Shown piece by piece: positions 35,541-45,330 of a stretch of 64,000 nucleotides of DNA. Both the position numbers and the translations under genes were made by a program. Source of the DNA: Sipunculus nudus (taxonomy: Eukaryota > Annelida > Sipuncula > Golfingiida > Sipunculidae); assembly GCA_026874595.1 (NCBI GenBank), contig CM049320.1:29438714-29502713 (forward strand), in the 5' to 3' direction. The notes beneath the pieces were generated by a model. That model searched no databases. It saw only the letters and a program-made list of their open reading frames with translations, and was not told the origin of the DNA. Each line of letters begins with the position of its first letter. Position 1 is the first letter of the stretch.

Positions 35541-37130
35541 TCGCCTCTTGTTTTCTTCTCAGCAATATTTTTTGGAAGTTCTTTGTGAAGACCATACTGG
35601 TTCTGTAATCAGAGTTGTATGGAATGATCACGTTACAGCAGAGAGGTGCTTTCTTAACCTTTGGTAAGATTTACAGTTATATAAAGACATCAAGTAATGT
35701 AAATGTTTACTTGATGATTTTAATGCATTTTTAGTCTCTCAGGTCTTTCATTTCAGCAGAACTGCTATATTGATAAGAGTAGGTATCAGTTGTGTATATT
35801 TGAGGAGCATAATGTAGAACATTCTGAAAGTTTCATCGTATAAGACACTAGTTATTATTAATTATAATAATAATAAAATTAATAACATTTTTAACCATGA
35901 GCACTTCATAAAACACTGTGTAACTTATTTATTCGATTTAGAAATCACTGAAATCTTTACAACGATGGAATGTGACTGATTTTTAAAGGGGTCTAATTAC
36001 ATACCATGTATATTGAATATACATGAATATTATGCGTTTTCGTAAAATCTTTATGTATACTGTGCAGGAGAGGAAATAAGCTTACACCGAGCATGATCAA
36101 TGAGCATAAGAAGCCACCTGGTGGCTGCGTTGCTGAACTTCACAATTCAAGATATTGAAAGCTTCAAACCGACATTTATTTTGTGTTCTTCTTTCATGTT
36201 TCTTCTTCTTTGGGAGATATCGTGCAAGAAAGATTAAGACCTCGGGTCAGACAGTCTCGTATAGGTAAAAAGACACGCGTTGAAATGTTTTCAGCAAAAT
36301 GAACATACAGCGTGAGAAAATGCATAGTTTACTGTAAATGATAACATACAATTTACCTTTTGTAAAAAATCCATACCTTTTTAACCCTTCTGTTTTATGC
36401 GTAAGAATGCAGGAGAAGGAAGACGGTGCTGCCTTTCCGCCTGACAAATTGTTATCTTACATATATAGACTATATTATTTGATTCTTAGTAATATTTACA
36501 TGTTATGTAAGTTATACCTCATTTTATCATTATATTCCTCTTTATCCAGCCTCTTTTCTTTGGGCAGCAGCCAATGCTGGTAAGTGGCGCCACCAATTTT
36601 ACAACCTACGTACATTACATTTTCCTGAATCTGTACGATATATGCCCAAATGCGAAATCTTCAGTGTAATTTAAGACATTGCGGCTAATCCCTATTTCTA
36701 CAACTTCATAATAATTACGGTCTTTCTGGAACTGCCAAATAAATTCCACAATTATTTATTTGATTTTCTCACTTTGTAATATGTTTTATAATAGAAGTAA
36801 GTTCAAATTTAAATTAAGCTTACCAAATGCCCATTATTTCATTGAAGTACCCGTCAATACATTTATATGAAATTTTAGATTTTCTCTCTTTATACTTGTT
36901 TCCCCTTATATGGTAACTTCATACTTGAAAGAGCGCATAAAGAAAAAAAAAACATTCCTTTAAAACCGTTAAGGTGTTTTATCTACAAAACAATACTTTC
37001 CAAAGGTTTAAATGTCATATAATAAACATATTATCTGTATAATTTATGTGATTTCTGGGTTTTTCGGACCTATTAATATTTAGCGTATTTGTATTTGCAT
37101 ACGAGTTATTTAAAATATTTGCATTTAAAT
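35540..37130 (+). repeat. C1q 5' unit, copy U3 (gene 3, inverted relative to U1, U2, U4)
   Basis: Inverted match of U2. In order on the plus strand: putative leader exon (35545-35663, donor GTAAGATT at 35664), trinucleotide tract, promoter-like block (36060-36170), ATGTTTCTTCTTC (36196), microexon (36550-36579) and first part of intron 1. Confidence 0.75.
36550..36579 (+). CDS. C1q gene 3 signal-peptide microexon (30 nt)
   Basis: Acceptor ATTCCTCTTTATCCAG and donor GTAAGT. The phase that fits exon A gives SFLWAAANA then Asp-Gln, a plausible signal-peptidase site. Confidence 0.6.
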
Positions 37131-40100
37131 GCACTGAATGTCATTTAATATCGACCATGGAGTGCGAATAGTAAATTAGTTTTTCTATTCTGATTAATTT
37201 AAAAGTGTAGCTATTCTAAACATACTATATTTTAATTGTTGGTTAAATTATTCGGATAAAAATAAGTGTAATATTGCAACTCTGATTTGGAAATCTGGCA
37301 ACGGACAGATTTTATTATCAGTCCAATATTGGCTTTAATAATAGGACTTGATAATTCTCCGATTTATTCTTACCCTACAAAGTGCCGAGCGCCACCATCT
37401 TAGCCATAAACAGTGTCGCGATTAGTTACGATAACTATTTGTACATCAGTGTAAACTAAATAAGTTTTATTCCATAATTTATTTTACATAATTATTATAA
37501 ATTATTCTAAATGTTCCATTCTTCGGACGCAATATATTTATGACATACATATTTGTGTATTTAAGACCAGACGTCTTTTGCTGCGAATACTAGAGACGTG
37601 ATCGGCAACGAAAACCCTCTGGCCTTCGATGAAATCTACATCAACCGCGGCTCGGCCTTGGACCCCAGGACCTTTCGTCTGACAGTTCAGTCGCGTGGAT
37701 TATTCCTTTTAACATTTTCTGCAGGCTTCCCCGGCTTTGATGGAACGACTGACTACCGGTCAGACCAACATTTCTTTCCCTAAAACTAGAACGGTGTTCA
37801 TAAGGGCGCACACCTCAGCCAAGACTCCTTAATATCCAGAACACTGCGTAATAAGGGGTGTTTCCTGGTGAATATTCCATCCTGGCTACTGGATAGTCGA
37901 GGGGTAAAAAGACCGGCCCTATCCTCTGGCGACAAGGGCTAGATCCCCGTCGTGGATATTAGAGTCGTTTGTGGTTACCCGTCTGAGTCCGTTAGTTTCC
38001 TTCCTGTTGTCCGATATTCTTCATCCCTACCGAGTACCGAGTGTAACAATCTGTGTCGTTTAGAGTGCCGCGTTTAGTTTAATAACTATTTGACAATCCA
38101 TGTTTTTATTTAAATTTTAATTTTTCGTTTGAAACTACTTGTTTTGACATATCGTTTGACCAACGAAACATGCAAACAAATAACCATTAGTTTGGCGGCA
38201 ACATATGAACCCCTTGGCGGTGGTAAATGTATTATATAAGTATGTCGTATAAGAGTTAGAAATCTGTGTTTGCTAAAATAATCCTATTAATAAAGGTGTT
38301 GAAAAAAAATGTTCGATTTTATTGATAAAACATAATTTTACATGGATGTAATTGCTTTACCCCGCGCTCTCCAGTCTGCACATTGTTAGTCCCAGTGCCA
38401 ACCTCCGGATGGTGAATCACTGTAAATTAGACTGCTAGACCATCCAGTGTTAACTATTGATGTGTTTCGGAACGGAGATTAGGTAATAACAAGCTTTCCC
38501 TTATATGCAGATAGTTATTAATGCAGACTTATACCTGCAGACGTATATACATCATCTACAGTGTATGTCCCATTTTCCATGCACGCGCAATTCCTGCTGA
38601 GCCTTACCTCTTTTGACGGGGGATTACTCGTCCTCAAACGTTCATGCAAACATGGCGCCGAAAGGAAATAGGATAATTCCAATTTCTCTGTTGACTCCCT
38701 GAGTTTATAATGGTGTTTCTCGCTGTCAAGCTCAAAACCCACATTTCCTCTTTTCCTTTATACAGTGAACCTAAATTCTTTGCTGCCGTGTCTGCTGTGT
38801 GTGCATCATATAAGGTGCAATTGCACCGTCACTCACTTATTTTTAAATGAGAATTAAGCTTGTCTCGCCTAAATGCAGGCTATATTCCATATACCCTGTT
38901 TTTCGCCTTAATATGATCGTTTCCGTAGGAATTGAAAGTGGAAATTTTAGAAAGAAGTCTTTTAATACAAGTGTAATATCAGCTTGCAGAGAGACAGTAC
39001 CACATTGGCGTCGATTTACAGGGGATCAGTGGTAGGCTCTACGGATGACACAGTCGGTTTGGATGTCGTGTCATTGTTCGACGGAGGCAACATACTCCAT
39101 ATCAGGAGTGCTGGTTCTACTTTGACCAGTTCAGCAGACAGCAGGCTGACATCCTGGGGTTCAGTCAGTCTTCAGCAAACGATGGGAGTTCAAGTTGGAT
39201 TCGGAGTCTGCAGAACTTCGCCAAACGACAGCGGATGGATATTTTTTGACCGAGTCTGGACAAATGTTGGAAATGCCTACGACACTGGAACCAGCACGTT
39301 TGTTGCACCGCATCCCGGTATTTACTTCTTCAGTATTTCCATGGGAACGCCTGGCGCATACTACTCGGGTGTCCACTTCTACCTCAACGGAGGGTCGTAT
39401 GCGGACTCGTACCGTGCTCGGAGCGGTCCTCCCTACACCAACGAATCTATTGGCAGATCGATCGTGATATATTTGAACATATTCGATCGAGTGGAAGTTC
39501 GAGCAAATTACATCGGTTATTCCAACGCGAACTGCCTGACAACCTTCAGTGGTTTCTTATACAGTACCGGGCGGGAGAACGAGTTGGCTTGGTCAGTGTA
39601 CCGCACCACCGATTATTATGGTAGCGCTGACCCTCTGAGCTACGACCTTGTGACGGTCAACACCGGAGGAGTCTTCTCAAACAACCGTGTGACCTGCCCA
39701 CACACAGGACTGTACTTCGTACACATAAGTACAGGAATAAATGGCGACTATCCTACAACGGTAAACCTTATCTATACGTAATTAATCACATTTTAGTACA
39801 CAGAACAAGAATACACAGAATTTGTCAAATAACACCACGTGGCAATCGAACCCATAACCATGCGGGGCTGTCCGACTTTTTCAGCGTAAATCTGTTCTCT
39901 GTCTCCCAGCTTATCATATATCTTTTTATTTTTAATACATGCGTTTTGCTCAAAAATACCCTCACGTTTACTTCAATGAATATGGAGCGGAAATATCCAT
40001 TTGTTGATATATCCGAATATCCACCTGTCTAATAATGTTTAGACCTGTCTTAATAAAGAGAGCATTTTTAATGATGAAAAGCTTACCAAAAGCAAAAGAT

Positions 40101-41428
40101 AATCGCAAACTATTTGTCTTACCACCGGCAAAATGCAGACGTTTGTGTATCCATCGGCGGGTGCGATTTTCACTCTTGGTTGGAGTAAAAGCGTATGTTG
40201 TCCTGAAAAGCGCGATGTATGACATAGATGGCTTCTCAAAGTAATAAAACATTTGGTTATGCCAAAAATTGTCCGTAACACGGGGTGTCAGTCAGAGAGG
40301 GATATCCGCATCCTGTATTTTTTTCTTATTCGGGTGAGGGTACATTGTCTTCATATTGGGCTGAGGATATATTGTCTTCATATTGTCGTGAGGATATGTT
40401 GTTTTCATACTTGGGTGTGGATATATTGTCTTTATATCAGGGTGAGAATATGTTGTATCATGTAAAAATTCTATGATCAAGACAATATTATTTTGAACAT
40501 CATAACTACATCGCACACTCAAGTGATAACTCTGCACTCGGTATAATACAGATACAAGAGTCCCCTATAATTCGTAAAATCTTACCTAATATGGACTCGG
40601 AATCTGGCATTGTAACAAGTATAGGAAGGTGCATGCATTTTGGTTTAGTTATATATAAGATATAATAGAGACTTTATCTGTTCATAAAAAAAATAAAAGT
40701 TTTGACGTTACAAAGAAAAAAGCCAGTCCCTTTACAAAATAAAATCTTTGAATCCTGATGCTGGTAGATTATGGCATTAAACGAGATTTCTGTTGTTTGT
40801 ACTTATTCTGCAATCACCTGTGTTTATCATTTAATCTGTTATGACTTGTCTTTTTAGATAACATATTTGTTGTAAAAATATGTGTAGCTCGTTTGATGGA
40901 TTTGAAAAGAAAATCTATCAAATGCTTTAAGCGTCTCTTTAGTTTTTTTTTCACAAAATGAACACAGATTTCTGTTTTTGTACTTATTCTGCAATCACCT
41001 GTGTTTATCATTTAATCTGTTATGACTGGTCTTTTTAGATAACATATTTGTTTAAAAATATGTGTAGCTCGTTTGATGGATTTGAAAAAAAAAATCTATC
41101 AAATGTTTTAAGCGTCTCTTTAGTTTTTTTCACAAAATGAACACTGCGTAGCCCTGATCCTTAAAGGTATAAAACCGCATTTTGACAACTATTTATTCAT
41201 TCGAGAATAAATTCACTGTTTCAGCTGACGTTAATGAAGGGCTCCCGGTCTCAGGGTCAACTCCGCCGTGTGGAAATCGACCGTAATTTGGACGTGATCG
41301 GCCGCTCTATGATAATCGAGTGTAATGCTGGCGAAACATTGAGGGTGACGGTGGGGGCCAACGCCGGACTATATAGCCGTATGGCAGGAAAATACACCTC
41401 CTTCGCTGGTTTTTACCTTTTTCCCTGA
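36550..41428 (+). CDS. C1q gene 3: secreted protein with three C1q domains
   Basis: Plus-strand paralogue of gene 2 with exons 36550-36579 (microexon), 37566-37758 (A), 38990-39760 (B) and 41225-41428 (C). Small alternatives exist at the start of A (37571) and of B (38992). The predicted mature protein has about 385-390 residues after the signal-peptide end, in three C1q units. Domain 1: IYINRGSALD, RGLFLLTFSAGF. Domain 2: FDRVWTNVGNAYD, VAPHPGIYFFSISM, FSGFLYSTG. Domain 3: YDLVTVNTGGVFSN, CPHTGLYFVHIS, FAGFYLFP. Domains 1 and 3 are each cut by an intron near mid-domain, while domain 2 is uninterrupted. No Gly-X-Y collagen region or transmembrane segment is seen. Likely secreted and possibly sugar- or microbe-binding (inferred from the family). 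A start-codon exon is still missing from the model. Confidence 0.82.
37360..37432 (+). repeat. Truncated SINE-like copy upstream of exon A (gene 3)
   Basis: CCGAGCGCCACCATCTTAGC and GTCGCGATTAGTTA, the 3' part of the element at 37885-38080 in direct orientation. Confidence 0.65.
37566..37758 (+). CDS. C1q gene 3 exon A
   Basis: Acceptor ATTTAAG before 37566 or ACCAG before 37571, donor GTCAGA after 37758. Frame TSFAANTRDVIGNENP, AFDEIYINRGSALDPRTF, SRGLFLLTFSAGFPG. From 37571 it is 188 nt, equal to gene 2. Reading past the donor gives a stop after HFFP, showing that splicing is needed. Confidence 0.8.
37885..38080 (+). mobile_element. tRNA-derived SINE-like element downstream of exon A (gene 3)
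   Basis: A-box-like GGATAGTCGAGGGGTAAAAA, B-box-like GGGCTAGATCCCCG about 30 bp later, tail ending GTGCCGCGTTTAGTT. Counterpart of 27500-27692, so inserted before the inverted duplication. Confidence 0.6.
38990..39760 (+). CDS. C1q gene 3 exon B
   Basis: Acceptor CAGCTTGCAG before 38990 (or CAGAG before 38992), donor GTAAAC from 39761. 771 nt, no stop, 257 codons. Starts RDSTTLASIYRG, contains TSWGSVSLQQTMGVQVGFG between domains 1 and 2, and ends GDYPTT in phase 0, matching exon C. Confidence 0.92.
39815..39890 (-). repeat. tRNA-like SINE remnant in C1q gene 3 intron
   Basis: On the minus strand GGTTATGGGTTCGATTGCCA with a B box, matching 25600-25640 in gene 2. Confidence 0.5.
40330..40460. 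repeat. 27-bp minisatellite, about five units
   Basis: Units such as TTGTCTTCATATTGGGCTG, each ending GAGGATA or GTGGATA, 27 nt apart. As the period is a multiple of three, the minus strand reads a nonapeptide repeat (TIYPHPSMK type), but nothing indicates it is translated; it lies in the gene 3 intron between exons B and C. Confidence 0.8.
40790..41150. repeat. 181-bp tandem duplication
   Basis: TACTTATTCTGCAATCACCT occurs at 40800 and again at 40981, and the copies are nearly identical to AGCGTCTCTTTAG, so the duplication is recent. Same intron. Confidence 0.92.
41225..41428 (+). CDS. C1q gene 3 exon C
   Basis: Acceptor TCACTGTTTCAG before 41225. Phase 0 start LTLMKGSRSQGQLRRVE, then LDVIGRSMIIECNAGETLRV and KYTSFAGFYLFP, stop TGA at 41426-41428. 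Same 204-nt length as genes 1 and 2. Confidence 0.9.
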   Translation: MTLMKGSRSQGQLRRVEIDRNLDVIGRSMIIECNAGETLRVTVGANAGLYSRMAGKYTSFAGFYLFP

Positions 41429-41456
41429 TCTGGAGAAACATGGAGTTTAAAACACA

Positions 41457-41462
41457 AATAAA
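41457..41462 (+). terminator. Poly(A) signal of C1q gene 3
   Basis: AATAAA 29 bp after the stop codon. This gives a very short 3' UTR. Confidence 0.5.
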
Positions 41463-42989
41463 CCATCTGTAAACTTTTTATGTCTTTCTATTTTTCGCCA
41501 TTCTCTTATAAAGTTAAAAAGAGAACAGTCTTTCTCTAACATATGCCTCAACCAAGAGCGGATGCTTCCAATCCCGTTACTGTGTGTGTGCACTGTGCTT
41601 TTTTGTTCACAACATACCACACGCAAGAATGCACGGAATATTGTGAATTTTTTTTCAGGGCATTTTAAAATGGGCTAAGGAACACCCAGTAGTATTGACG
41701 GCGATTTAGATTCAAAGCAGGATCCCGTATTAAAGAACGCCCACATTGCTGAGGTCTGCATTTTTTTTATTATATAATTATTTTTGAGTTACATCATTAC
41801 TGTCAGCTTCTAATGCTACATCTATTTTCTCACGTATACGTGCGGTATTCTGTGTGCGTGCGTGTGTGAAAGACTGTGGATGTGTAGCCCTTAATTCAAC
41901 TCTATATAGGAGTCAATGTATATTTTATAGACACGCTCTTAAATAGAAATTTGGTGCCTTTATTGTCCAAAGTTCAGGCTGACTTTGAAAGCAAGACAAT
42001 TTAACTCGTCAAAGGAATTGCTTGAAAGAATAAGAAGAAAACATATGCTTAACTAAAAAAAATATGGGTTTCACGAAAAAAATATTTTTCGGCCCATTTG
42101 TCCTTGATGACGTAGGTCAAACCGTTCCGAAATATTGGTAAAAACAATATGAATTTCCAATTTCATGTAAACATCCGGAGTCATTCAAATGTTAGAGTGT
42201 TAACAAATAAATCTATGTTCCGGCTGATTTGATGACCTTGAATACCCAGGTCAAAGTCACCAGTTAACGATATCGTCAAAAAACCTTGGAGAAACTATGG
42301 TTGTTTAAAATTTTAAGCATAAATATGCGTTAAAGCAAAAGTTATGGGGTTCACAAAGAAGGGGCCATGGGTCAATTTGCTCTGCTGAATTTTGAGAAAG
42401 TAAGGAAGTAAGAGAAAATTGCCCTGTTAACTGGAGATCATCAAATATTAAATATATATCTTACGAACTAATATCATGCACTATAAGGACAATATCAAAG
42501 ATGCGTGTGTCTCTCATGATATTGATGTAGTATCATTATCTCAGCTATGTAACAGGAATTTGTGCATAAAATAACCATATGTGAACACCTGTCAATTATA
42601 GAATAAGGAAAGTGGAGATTAGCTGAAGTATGTGTGCAAATCGGAGTTGCAAGATTTTACTTTTGTTAATTTGAATATTTAACCCGTATTTAACTATAGT
42701 ATGTTTAGAATAGGCACACTATTACATTTATCAGAATAGAAAATCTAATTTATTATGTGCACTCTAGGATCGAGATCAAATGACACTTAGTGAATTTAAA
42801 TGCAAATGCATCAAATAAATCAAATGCAAATACGCTAAATATTATCATACGCAAATGCATTATACTTGCATTTGTCCTTGTAGCTTGCGTTTCAGCCTGT
42901 TATACTTTTTCATAGAACTCATGACTCTATTGATAATCATTGTCTTGGATTCTTTAAAGGCTCCAGTTGGTTTATTGCGGAGTTCCTGA
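41463..42989. other. 3' flank of C1q gene 3
   Basis: Non-coding. It contains repeat family D (41575-41765, plus) and is an inverted match of 23690-24760 up to about 42640. From about 42650 to 42990 it matches intron sequence of genes 2 and 3 (CGCAAATGCATTA, CTATTGATAATCATT) and so belongs to the fourth C1q copy. Confidence 0.65.
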
Positions 42990-43240
42990 AGGGACATGTG
43001 TCCCTTGGCGAAATTGCGAGTACCCCCGAATTTTCAGGGCGTTCCCTCCCGTTTTTATTTTCCTCTTTTTATTCGCAATATTCTCGCGTTCCATCGAAAT
43101 ACCGTTATACCTAATAATTCAATGAGATGTTGAGACATGGGTGTTCGAGGGAGCGTGAAAACATCGCAACTGAATGCGAGATGATCAATAAGGAACGCGA
43201 AAAGAATGCGATATTTACCCAAAATAAATATAGCACAGGT
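42990..43240. mobile_element. Uninterrupted inverted-repeat element
   Basis: Short version of 28485-30900: left GGGACATGTG...GGGCGTTCCCTCCCG, right GCGAAAAGAATGCGATATTT and AAAATAAATATAGCAC, about 250 bp in total and with no LINE inside. Confidence 0.6.
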
Positions 43241-45082
43241 CCGTTCAGGGGCTCGGTAGGTTATGGCCGATCGGTTGCTTTGATAAGGGTATAGACAGAT
43301 TTGCTCCACTGCCCTGTGAGTTTATCGTGATGACAAAGTAGGCTCAGTGGGTCCGAAAAACCCAGAAATAAAAAAAAAATTGTACAAATAATGTTGAATA
43401 TATTTCATTAAAACATTCGGAAAGTTATGTTTTGTTGAAGAACCACTTGAACGGAATTAAAGGTATATTTTTCTTCTTTTTGCGCTAATTCCAGTATGAC
43501 TTTACCATATAAGGGAAAAATGTAAAAAAAAGGAAATCTTACATGTTATATTGATGTAATGGCGGTTAATATTATGACATGCTGGAAATTTGGTAGGGAT
43601 AATTTGAATTTGGGGATTGAATACTATTACAGAATATATTTCAAAGTGAGAATATTGGATAATAAATTGTGTAATGTATTTGGTAGTTCCTGATAGACTT
43701 TAATAATATTGAATTTGTCGAAATGGGAATTTACTGCAAAGTATAAAATTAAACTGAAGATGACGAAATGTATTTGGCAGTTCCAGAAAGACCGTAATTT
43801 TTTTGAAATTGTCGAAATAGGGATTTGCCGCAAAGTCTCAAATTACACTGAAGTTGACGCATAAGGGCATTTACCTTACAGATTCGGGATAATGTAACGT
43901 ATGTAGGTTGTACAATAGGTGGCGCCACTTACGTGGCTGCTGCCCAAAGGAAAGAGGCTGGATAGAAGAAGAATATAGTGATAAAATGAGGTATAACTTA
44001 TATTACATGTCAATTTTACTATAAATTAAATAATAGTGTATATAAGATAAAATTTTGTCAGCCCGAAAGACAGCACTGTCTCCTTCTCCTGTATTAAACA
44101 GAAGAGTTATAATGATATACATTTTTTTTTACCAAAGGTAAATTGTATGTTCTCATTTGTTGTAAACTTTGTTTTATCTCACGCTGTATATTCATTTTAC
44201 TGAATTAAAATCCACGCATGTAGTTTTTCCTAATACAAGACTGACCGACTAGAGGTATGAAATCTCCCATGCACGACATCTCCCAAAGAAGGAGAAGAAA
44301 CATGAAAGAAAAACACAGAAGAAAAATCGGTTTGAAGATTGCACTGTCTTGATTTGTGAAGTTTAGGGATACGGTTCCCCGATGACCTGCGTACTGTCTT
44401 GCTTTTCACCACTGATCACGCTCGATTCAATCTTTTCACCACTCGAGTGCAGTATACACATTGACAGATGTCATAATAATTTAACGAGAACGCAATATAT
44501 TCCATGTATATTCAATATACCTGATACGTGAATAGACCCCTTTAAAAAAATATTAAATACTTAATACTTAATATTAAGTCAAATGAATAAGTTGCACAGT
44601 GTATTATGAATTGCCTTTTAAATTAAAATTATAAATATTATTTTATTATTATTACTATTATTATTATACTTAATAATAATAGTGTCGAATATGAGGAACT
44701 TGTCAGAATATTCCTTGAGTAATGTAAAACACAGCTCTCCAAATATACATAACTGTTACATACTCTTACCAGTTTAGCAGTTCGGCTGAAATTACAGACA
44801 AAAAAAGACAAAAAAAAATTTTAATGTTTATTGTAAACATAAACATTACTTAAGGTTGTTGTATAGCTGTTAATCTTACCAATTGTTAAGAAAACACTGA
44901 AACATGATCATTTCGTACAACTCTGATTACAGAACCAGTATGGTCTTCACAAAAAATAACTTTAAAATAAATATTGCCATAAAGAAAACAAAAGGCTAGC
45001 ACCTGCTGCAGACACACTTATCTTATCAATACACCCGGCAAGGAGTATTCGCCTTTTTGTATGGCTAACAACCTGCATGGCT

Positions 45083-45113
<31 letters not shown>

Positions 45114-45330
45114 GGGTGTGTGACCAATGGAATATGTAATATGTTCTGTCTCCTGTACACCTAATGGTGTTAAATGCCTCTGTAAGGATGGAAATAAATT
45201 CATTATCGGTTTGTCTGTCTGGGGATAGTGGCCTTGTTTTTCAATTTTCGTGGACTGTGGTTCACCATGTCACGATTGTTTTTCATTTAAACATGACTTA
45301 AATATTTACCTCTGTAAGAACAGCATTAAG
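43241..45330 (-). pseudogene. Fourth C1q copy, only the 5' unit (U4)
   Basis: Matches U1-U3 block by block. The microexon is at 43933-43957, but five bases are missing before the donor (CAGCCAC|GTAAGT), which would shift the frame. It also has ATGTTTCTTCTCC on the minus strand (44301-44303) and a shortened leader-exon block near 44880-45000. No exon A, B or C is found in the expected direction: at 42.6 kb the homology passes directly into the 3' flank of gene 3. Confidence 0.65.
45085..45113. repeat. (TA)n microsatellite
   Basis: About 14 TA units. Confidence 0.95.

Noticed and set aside
35464-35667. 67-residue protein gene
   Set aside because: Similar sequence occurs in the other C1q 5' units and ends at a splice donor, so at most it is a leader exon; the full frame is not conserved.
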